Source: Planctomycetota bacterium
GTDB taxonomy: Bacteria; Planctomycetota; B15-G4
Length of the DNA: 63,055 nucleotides
Direction: 5' to 3'
Assembly: GCA_029259725.1 (NCBI GenBank)
Contig: JAJDER010000034.1
Coordinates: 1 to 63,055, forward strand
Shown piece by piece: positions 56,933 to 63,055 of the stretch; position 1 is the first letter of the stretch; every line of letters starts with the position of its first letter. The notes below the pieces were generated by a model. It had not been told where the DNA came from, did not search any database, and saw only the letters and a program-made list of their open reading frames with translations. Made by a program: the position numbers and the translations under genes.

Positions 56933-57304
56933 ATGTGGATCCAGCACCCGAAGCTCGGTGCCTTCAGCATCGTCCTGGCCGATGACCTGGCCAGCGGCAA
57001 GCCCGATCCGGAAGTGGTGATGATCCGGGCTCGCCGGGAAGAGCATCTTCGGCTCCTGCAGGGGGCCTGCCCGTCCCTCGCGGCCCAGGAGGTCATCAAG
57101 AGCCCGCCCGGTCACGACTATGCGTGGCGGATCGTCGCGCCGAAGGGTGCGCTTGTGGAGGCCCTGGCGGCGCTTGGCGGGGGCCTCGACTACCGGAACG
57201 TGAAGGGTGCCGCACACAAGGCGGAAGACGCAGTGGGGCGGCGCTTCGTCGACGCGCTGCATCAGATCTGGACGACGCTGCACGGGATCCAGGTCGACCG
57301 ATAA
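56933..57304 (+). CDS. Small conserved protein of unknown function
   Basis: This 123-residue protein begins MWIQHPKLGAFSIVLADD and contains VMIRARREEHLRLL, DYAWRIVAPKGALVEALAAL and LDYRNVKGAAH, ending ALHQIWTTLHGIQVD. The pattern (R-R...DY-R...DY-N-K...W) looks like a conserved family, but I know no function. It lies 29 bp after the RHH-like gene and is probably co-transcribed with the recombinase. Confidence 0.55.
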   Translation: MWIQHPKLGAFSIVLADDLASGKPDPEVVMIRARREEHLRLLQGACPSLAAQEVIKSPPGHDYAWRIVAPKGALVEALAALGGGLDYRNVKGAAHKAEDAVGRRFVDALHQIWTTLHGIQVDR

Positions 57305-57334
57305 GGCGGCCTGAATCCCGTGCCGGCCTGACGA

Positions 57335-57353
57335 AAGTGACACCGTGTCACTT
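57335..57353. repeat. Island palindrome, copy 3
   Basis: AAGTGACACCGTGTCACTT is a perfect palindrome with 9-bp arms around a central C. It lies 31 bp after the stop of the 123-residue protein gene and could also act as a terminator stem. Confidence 0.85.
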
Positions 57354-57553
57354 CGGCCAGACACCCTCCGAGCCCGCACTCCGAACCTCACTGCCGGGGC
57401 CGTAGTGATCTGCGGACTACCAATCTGAGCCGGCGACAGCCGCTAATCATCCAGCGTCAATCGCGCACTACTTTGGGCGAAGTAGCAATCTCGACGATCG
57501 CCCAGTTTGACGGGGATTGTCTAGCATGACCGATCCAGGGTGGAGGGTCGGGG
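57354..57553. other. Intergenic region before the orphan membrane gene
   Basis: These 200 bp hold no gene that I can support. The DNA is less GC-rich than the flanks. A short frame from the ATG at 57526 has no recognisable features. Confidence 0.35.
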
Positions 57554-58768
57554 ATGGGCAGTCGGCGCAGATTGCAGCGGCAATCGGGTGGCTACGTCCG
57601 ATGGGTCATCGGTGCAGCGGGCGCCGTGACGACCATCGTCGGGTACTGGGGCTTTCCCGGCGACCTCGCAGCCGCGCTTGCGACCGTGGGCGGTCTCAGC
57701 CATGACGGCTGGCGTACTCTGCTAATGGTCGTTGGAATCGTCAGTGTCATCGCCGCGGCGTGGCGCCCCTCAGAAGACCTCCGCAAGCGGCGCCGGACCC
57801 GATTCAAGACCGTCGAGGTGCCGGTGCTCGCGCTCAAGGGCGCCGGGGGGCCCAAGGAGGACTCGGCTCCCGTCGATCGTATCAATGAGCTAGTGGACTG
57901 GGCGCTCGGCCTCAAAGTCGCATACAGCCACCACAGTGGCCGCGTCGACACTTCGCTGGCCCACGTCTTGGTCTACAACCAGGAGTCATTCCTGCCGACA
58001 GACCCCAAAGACCAACCCGGCGTAACAGCAGACACTTGGTCTGAGTGGGTTGAGGACATCCCTGAAAGAACCCAAGCCGACAAGGAAGAAGATCCTCTCG
58101 TCGATGCCCTGTACCGCAATGGGCGGATCATCAACTTGCTGCGCGAGATGGAATCCAGAGGGCTGTTGAAATCCCAGCCCGACCACTTCGCGAGAGAGTG
58201 CTGGGCCGGGAAGCCCTTGCTCGCTTCTGTGCTGGCGGCAGTCGAAGGCAGACCAGACTTCGACCGTCTTCCTCGTGTGATTCGGGAAGAACCGCAACCG
58301 CGAGCAGTCGTTCAGACTGGCTTCCCTGTCGCCACTGTGTCACCGCAGGGACAGCCCCCAAGCGTACAGGCACATGGCGGCCCGAAACGCCGCAAGGGCC
58401 AAGCGTATGGAGCCAAGTTGAGCATCGGCATCGAGTGCCGCGCAATGGGTCCACAGGCTGTTGCGCTGAGATACGCCGTGCGCCCTGCGGGCTCGGGTCA
58501 GTCCCATCCATGTCGGATCGCAGCCGGCGACGGAGAACTGCGCAACGAGCTGTATCTCGACACTAAGCAGGCGAAGCCGTGCAAGTTGTCGTGCTACATC
58601 GCAGCCGAGGCAAGCGAGAGCAAGGAGGCCTTAGTCGAGCGACTACGCGAGAGTGGCTTCGACCTCCTCATCCAGAATCACACTCACCCCCACGAGTGCG
58701 ATGCAGAGATCCCGGCCTTCGCCGTAACGAGCCCGCCGGTCACGTTGTCTTCGCCTCATAGACTCTAG
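57554..58768 (+). CDS. Orphan protein with two N-terminal membrane helices
   Basis: This 404-residue protein has a helix at about 14-32 (VRWVIGAAGAVTTIVGYWG) and another at about 53-70 (WRTLLMVVGIVSVIAAAW). They form a hairpin, then a basic stop-transfer (RPSEDLRKRRRTRF) and a cytosolic region of about 330 residues without a recognised motif. A segment near residues 215-290 is rich in Pro/Arg/Gln. A GGTGGAGGG sequence precedes the ATG. It stands alone between the palindrome and a frameshifted gene. Confidence 0.55.
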   Translation: MGSRRRLQRQSGGYVRWVIGAAGAVTTIVGYWGFPGDLAAALATVGGLSHDGWRTLLMVVGIVSVIAAAWRPSEDLRKRRRTRFKTVEVPVLALKGAGGPKEDSAPVDRINELVDWALGLKVAYSHHSGRVDTSLAHVLVYNQESFLPTDPKDQPGVTADTWSEWVEDIPERTQADKEEDPLVDALYRNGRIINLLREMESRGLLKSQPDHFARECWAGKPLLASVLAAVEGRPDFDRLPRVIREEPQPRAVVQTGFPVATVSPQGQPPSVQAHGGPKRRKGQAYGAKLSIGIECRAMGPQAVALRYAVRPAGSGQSHPCRIAAGDGELRNELYLDTKQAKPCKLSCYIAAEASESKEALVERLRESGFDLLIQNHTHPHECDAEIPAFAVTSPPVTLSSPHRL

Positions 58769-58948
58769 CGGCCTCTGTGAGAAGGCCCTTTGGGTCAAGG
58801 CACTTGCTTCGGTTGTGTGTTGTCGCCTTGGCGACGGTGATCACGAGGGCGTCTCGTACCTGCAGGCATCTGTTCGCTCGCTTGGAGGGGCGCTTCGTGG
58901 CCCCGGTGCACGGCCCATCGAATCGACTCAAAGCTGATGGCGCCCGTA
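58769..58948. other. Intergenic region between convergent genes
   Basis: These 180 bp show no gene and no strong hairpin. Short plus-strand frames lack starts with plausible ribosome-binding sites. Confidence 0.3.
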
Positions 58949-59613
58949 TTAGGTGTCTCGCTTGTTCCCGATCCAGAAGGTCACCACAGCTCCGTCGTCG
59001 AGCCCCATGGTCTTGAGGCGGACGGTGACGGATCCGAAGCGGTAGGCCCCGCCGTGCTCCATGGACTGAGTCACCCACTCGGTGAACAGCGGTCCGTCCA
59101 CCTTTTCCCCGCTGGCGATGCTGACGATCGCGTGGGCGAGGACCATGGATCTGACGATCTCGGCATCATCGTTCCGGGGGGCATCGTGGCCACGACCATG
59201 ACCTGGTTGATCGTGTCGTCATGCCCATCGTCCCACAGGGTCGCGAAGCTGGATGACCCAGACGTTTGCCATTGGTATCGGGCGAGCTTCGCCGTTTCCT
59301 CCTCTAGCGTGAACACCCCCTGCAGGTGCTCCGCGATGCTCGCCCGGAAGTCCTTGGGGCCGCCGTGGATCACGGTTGGCTGATCGACGTCGGTTGAGGG
59401 AACCAGCTCGACTCCGCTCTCGCCTATCCGCTGCTGGTAGTCCTCCCACTCTCCTCGGACGATGAGCACGATCACAGCACCGCATAGGAGGAGCCCGATC
59501 AGCGCGCCGGTGCAGCCGGTGCAGCCCTTCACGATGTCGCCGACCGCGCCTTCATTCGACGTGGTGGCTTCCGCTTCCTGAACCCCGTCCGCAGGGGTCT
59601 GCTCGGCGTCCAT
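58949..59613 (-). pseudogene. Single-pass membrane protein gene with one frameshift
   Basis: Frame one from the ATG at 59613 gives a cytosolic N-terminus, a helix (GALIGLLLCGAVIVLIV) and an extracytoplasmic domain to VMVVATMPP. After the six-G run at 59176-59181 the sensible sequence continues in another frame: NDDAEIVRSMVLAHAIVSIA up to TVRLKTMGLDDGAVVTFWIG. One extra base in the run restores a protein of about 221 residues. Function unknown. The break is a real mutation or a homopolymer error; the protein reads well on both sides, which suggests a recent change or an error. Confidence 0.6.
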
Positions 59614-59687
59614 CCATCGCTCCGTATCACGAGAGTGGGGACACGGAGGAGAGCAGCCTCTTAGTCCGTGCCACAACGGAAGGGAGC

Positions 59688-59706
59688 ATATCCCGAACGG
59701 GGATAT
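59688..59706. promoter_or_regulatory. Candidate operator between divergent genes
   Basis: ATATCCCGAACGGGGATAT has perfect 7-bp arms (ATATCCC and GGGATAT) around five bases. It lies in the 152-bp region between the membrane-protein gene and the XRE regulator gene and could be the regulator's binding site. Confidence 0.45.
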
Positions 59707-59765
59707 TCGACTACGGGATGGAAGCTGGGCGGATGTCCGAGGGCGGCTGAGGAGAGGACGTCACC

Positions 59766-59990
59766 GTGCCCCGAGCGGTCCATTCCCCCGCCTACCGCCG
59801 CTTTCTCAAGCACCTCCGCGCGGCACGGGAGGATGCGGGGCTGACACAGGTGGGGGTGGCAAGGAGCCTCCGGAAGCACCAGAGCTGGGTCTCGAAGTCC
59901 GAGTCAGGGGAGCGCCGTCTGGACCCCGTGGAGTTCCACGCCCTGGCCCGGCTGTACGGCGTCCCACTGGACGACTTCTTCGATGGGTGA
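59766..59990 (+). CDS. XRE-type helix-turn-helix regulator
   Basis: This 74-residue protein is almost entirely an HTH_3 domain: RAAREDAGLTQVGVARSLRKHQSWVSKSESGERRLDPVEFHALARLYGVPLDDFF. The GTG start has GAGAGG about ten bases upstream. It is a single-domain repressor type common on mobile elements. A palindromic operator candidate lies 60 bp upstream. Confidence 0.85.
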   Translation: MPRAVHSPAYRRFLKHLRAAREDAGLTQVGVARSLRKHQSWVSKSESGERRLDPVEFHALARLYGVPLDDFFDG

Positions 59991-60146
59991 GAGCCGATCG
60001 GCTGGGAAGTGTTCGTTCTAGCCTGAGCTGTTTGGCAGGACGCCCGGGAGGTTCCCAGACTCCCTGATGGACCGTCCGCCTCCACCGCAGTACTCGAACG
60101 TGTGGGCCCGCCGGTAGGGCAGGCCTGGAGGCGAGCCTGCCTGCGA

Positions 60147-60165
60147 AAGTGACACCGTGTCACTT
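60147..60165. repeat. Island palindrome, copy 4
   Basis: AAGTGACACCGTGTCACTT is identical to copy 3 over 19 bp. The flanks also nearly pair (GCGA and TCGC with one bulged A). It lies between the XRE gene and the end of the BNR-repeat gene and is the last copy I see. Confidence 0.85.
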
Positions 60166-60195
60166 CGCGCTGATGGCCCTCCGCGGTTGTCCGCC

Positions 60196-60236
60196 TGCCC
60201 GGCCAAGTGGGAGCCATGCTCCCACCCGACCGGGCA
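60196..60236. terminator. Two-part hairpin after the BNR-repeat gene
   Basis: The outer stem TGCCCGG (60196-60202) pairs with CCGGGCA (60230-60236). The inner stem GTGGGAGC (60207-60214) pairs with GCTCCCAC (60218-60225) around three bases. It starts 10 bp beyond the BNR gene stop on the minus strand. There is no T-run, but the stem is very stable. Confidence 0.5.
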
Positions 60237-60246
60237 AGCGGCACGG

Positions 60247-62387
60247 CTACGGTCCCGAGTACTCCGCGATCACGAAGTTGTTTCCGATCGCGAATCCGTG
60301 ATCCGGATTCTGAAACGAGAGTTCGTGGATGGGGCTGTTGGTCTGGCTCCAGGGCCTGGTCCAGCTCCCGAAGTCCCGAAAGAGAACCACTCCGTTGTCT
60401 CCTGCGATTCGGACGTGGTCGCCACCATCGAAGACTTCCACGTCGTGCAGTCTCTCGGTCACGGTCAGCGCGCCGAGAGCCTGGAGGACGAAGCGGCCAC
60501 CGCTTCGCTCGTAGTAGCCGCCGTTCTCGCCGACGAGGACGGCGTCGGTCCCGTCACCCCACGTTTCCACATCGAAGAAGTCGTCGAGAGGATCCCCTCC
60601 GAGAACAGGAACTGTGTTCCACGTACCCCCACCATCGGTCGTGCGGAAGACCACCTGGTTCTCGCCGACCACGTAGCCGACCAGGGGCGTCGCGAAGGAA
60701 ACACCGAACAGGTTCTCGTCCGTGTCGGGGGGGAGGGAGACAGCCACCCAGGTCGCTCCGTCATCCGAAGACTTGAGGATCGAGCCTCCGTCCCCCGCGG
60801 CGTACACCGTGGTGCTCGCGGAGACGAAGTCCACGGCGTGCCGGGCTGGTGGCTGAGCCGGCAAGGTGCTCCAGGTCTGGCCGAAGTCGGTGCTCCGCGC
60901 CATGAACCCAGCCGTCCCGACCGCTACGGCGACGCTGCCTGTGTCCGAGAAGTCGAGTCCGTTGATCTGGTGGCTCTCGAAGCAGCCCCAGGCGGTGACA
61001 TCGCTCCACTGCTGGCCCCCGTCACTCGTGTACCAGACCGAAAGGCCCTGCCCGGCCACGCAGCCCTTCGAGGCGTTGATGAACTCTCCAGCCTTCAAGC
61101 GAGTGAAGGACGTGTTGGCCATCTCGACGATCTGGGGGGTGGGAGGGGTGGCGTCGTGGTCAAAGAGTTGGACTCTGTCGAAGGAGCCGACCATGCAGGC
61201 TTGCGTGTTGCTGATCCGCGCCGTCGCGAAGATGGGTGGGTTTGTGCCGTCGCACGGGTTGCTGACCGGAGACGCGTCTCTCTCGACCCAGGTCGGCACA
61301 TTGGTGCCGCACGGGTTGACGTTTGCCTCGCAAGGTGAAGCGCACGGATCAAAGTTCGCGTTCCCGACCTCTCGTATCATGACGTTGGATGCATAGCCGC
61401 CTGAGAAGACCTGTGGGTCACCAGCGCCAAGCACGCTGACGCCGTACTGGGTCGGGATGCCGCAGAGGCCCAACTGGAAGTTTGGGGCGAGAAACTCATA
61501 GCAGGAGGACTGCGTCCAGGTCCCGGCGGCTCCACCCGCCGAGGTATGGAGGATGTATCCGGTGTTGGTGCCGATGCCTCCCACCAGCCAGCCCGGCGAC
61601 AGAGGGTCGGTGGGGTCCTCGAAGCTCATGTCCCAGAACTCGCCCCGCCTCCGACAATCGTCGTCACAGGACAGAGTCCCGAGTCCAGGTCGAAACCGGT
61701 CCAGGTGACGCCGCCATCCGTCGTGACGTACACCTGCCCGTATTCCCCGGCGATGATCCCGTGCTCGTAGAGTCCGCCTTCCTCGAAGAAGTGGATGTCG
61801 TACAGGTCGTCGGGGTCCTCCTGGAACTCGTACTCGCCGAACGGGAGCAGGTCCTCCTCGCGGGACCAACTCAGCCAACCATTCACGGTCTTCACCATGG
61901 TCCCGTCTTCTCCGACCGCCCAGCCCTCATCCTGATCGATCATGAAGATGTCGTAGAGGAGCGCTGGCATGCCGGTCGGTGACGGGTCCCCGAGTTCGGC
62001 GCGCTTGTCGAGGATGCGGGCGCCCGTGTCGGCCCAGGTCTGGCCATCGGGATCCGTCGTCTTCAAGACGATCCCGCCTTCGCCAGCAGCCCAGCCCTCG
62101 ACGTTGTTCAGCACTCCTGTCTCTCGGACCAAGACTGCTCGGAGTGGGTGCCAGATTTCGGGGGTCGAACCGATACTCGCGACAACTACTGGATCCCAGG
62201 TCATGCCCCCATCGAGCGTGAACTTGATCCGCGTTCCGTCGCCGACGATCCAGCCGCGATTGGAGTCCACGAACGTCACATCCCTGAGAGCCCCGCCGTG
62301 GATGTGCTCGAAGGCCGTTTGGGCCTGTGCTGATGACAGTGTGAGCGCAAGGGCGCCCGCCAGAAGTGCAAGACTTCGAGTCCTCAT
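60247..62387 (-). pseudogene. Secreted BNR/Ycf48-like repeat protein gene with one frameshift
   Basis: The first part, from the ATG at 62387, has a signal peptide (RTRSLALLAGALALTLSSAQ). Repeats such as GWIVGDGTRIKFTLDGGMTW and GWAAGEGGIVLKTTDPDG follow, up to DSGLCPVTTIVGG. Near the four-C run at 61643-61646 the sense moves to another frame, starting EFWDMSFEDPTDPLSPGW. BNR-like repeats (GTAGFMARSTDFGQTW, AAGDGGSILKSSDDGATW) then run to IAEYSGP. One extra base joins them into about 713 residues. It is probably an extracellular propeller. Homopolymer error and true mutation are both possible. GGAG lies five bases before the start. Confidence 0.75.
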
Positions 62388-62505
62388 GACCTCTCCTTCT
62401 CCCGTGGTGATCGCCAATCAGCAAGCTAGCCGCGCGGCAAGCCTGAGCGATTCGATCGCACCGCCCCCTTTCCCGTGGGTCGGCGTTCCCCCGCCTGCTT
62501 GACGC
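62388..62505. other. Intergenic region upstream of the BNR-repeat gene
   Basis: This 118-bp region should contain the promoter of the BNR gene and the end of the SBBP gene transcript. I see no strong hairpin or operator. Confidence 0.3.
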
Positions 62506-63055
62506 CTACTGCGACGTCAGCTTGAGCGCATTGCTCGCGCTCCAGTCCTTCGGCCCCCCGTCGTCCTCGATCCAGAACTGCATGAACAGGTCGATCCCGG
62601 CTGGTAGCGCGGGCCAAAGGAACGACAGGTCGAGCGCGCCCTCGCCATCGAGTGGCAAGGCGAGGACGACGTCAGCATCTGGCAGCAGCGTGCCGCCCTT
62701 GAAGGGAGCTTCGATCGCGGTCAACCCTGCCACCATGTACGCAGGCTCCAAGGGCGGCGCACCCCGAATCGAGACGCGGGCCGTGGAGCCAGGCGTGAGC
62801 GGACCGCCGCCGGCAAGGTTGGGGGTGTCCTGCATTCCGGCCAGCCCGAAGCCCAGGACCTGCCAGGGCGTCGATGCGAGATCGAACTTGGCCAGGCCGG
62901 TGTCGCCCCCTCCGGAGTTGGTCGGATCGAAGGCACCTGGTGTCACCGGGAGGTTGGTCGAACCCGTGAAGAACCCGAGCACCGGGTCGCCCGTCCCGTC
63001 GAGGTCCAGCATCGAGAGACCATCGCTCCCATTGCCGCCGAAGTAGGTGGAGTAT
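62506..63055 (-). CDS. C-terminal part of an SBBP-type secreted protein
   Basis: The frame is open to the window edge and begins with YSTYFGGNGSDGLSMLDLDG, a typical SBBP beta-propeller repeat unit, then VTPGAFDPT. The last 110 residues are the shared module (APFKGGTLLPDADVVLALPL, LWPALPAGIDLFMQFWIEDD, SASNALKLTSQ) also found at the ends of the proteins at 25479 and 28098. The N-terminal part with signal peptide lies outside. Confidence 0.75.
   Translation of the reverse strand, partial: YSTYFGGNGSDGLSMLDLDGTGDPVLGFFTGSTNLPVTPGAFDPTNSGGGDTGLAKFDLASTPWQVLGFGLAGMQDTPNLAGGGPLTPGSTARVSIRGAPPLEPAYMVAGLTAIEAPFKGGTLLPDADVVLALPLDGEGALDLSFLWPALPAGIDLFMQFWIEDDGGPKDWSASNALKLTSQ

Noticed and set aside
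44494..60165. CRISPR array made of the repeated palindrome
   Set aside because: The four copies are kilobases apart with no regular spacers and no cas genes nearby.

Overview
The window is GC-rich bacterial DNA, about 70% GC over the first 41 kb by eye. It suggests a Gram-negative planctomycete-like organism: a phosphate-selective outer-membrane porin, lipoprotein signals, PF07638-type ECF sigma factors, large Ser/Thr kinases with propeller or TPR tails, and secreted YVTN, SBBP and BNR repeat proteins that share a C-terminal module. No rRNA or intact tRNA is present, so the taxonomic call is inference.

1-4.9 kb holds a CHAT protease (cut by the window edge), an alpha/beta-hydrolase, an alternative-oxidase-type diiron protein, a small nucleotidyltransferase-like protein, a cupin and two small membrane proteins. 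4.9-17.8 kb is a phosphate-starvation block. On the minus strand phoB-phoR-pstS-pstC-pstA-pstB-phoU run in order, followed by a Cys-rich lipoprotein. A PhzF-like gene and an OprO/OprP-type porin lie beyond. PstC and PstA are much enlarged, and PhoB-box-like 11-bp repeats precede oprP, pstS and phoB.

17.8-41 kb is chromosomal-looking. It contains a long gap with a strong hairpin, a membrane-anchored protein, a kinase with a propeller tail, secreted proteins, two ECF sigma genes (one divergent from a second kinase), a YVTN propeller protein, a fused APH/ATPase kinase, a NatAB-type exporter, an SH3-MBL hydrolase and two paralogous membrane proteins.

41.1-60.2 kb looks like an acquired island. 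It begins at a 45-bp 3' fragment of a tRNA-Met(CAT) gene, is visibly less GC-rich, and carries four intergenic copies of a near-identical palindrome that I find nowhere else in the window. Its cargo is an unrecognised cassette (nuclease-like protein, Ser/Thr kinase, conserved unknown), an IS3 remnant, and a type I restriction-modification operon. That operon carries a HEPN protein before hsdM, an Abi_C protein between hsdS and hsdR, a YgjP-type metallopeptidase after hsdR, and an Mrr endonuclease. A serine recombinase, a ribbon-helix-helix-like protein, an XRE regulator and orphan genes follow. No second tRNA copy is visible, so the right boundary is not fixed.

60.2-63 kb returns to secreted BNR and SBBP proteins. 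Two genes, at 59.2 and 61.6 kb, are split by single-base shifts at short G/C runs; these may be true mutations or residual sequencing errors.
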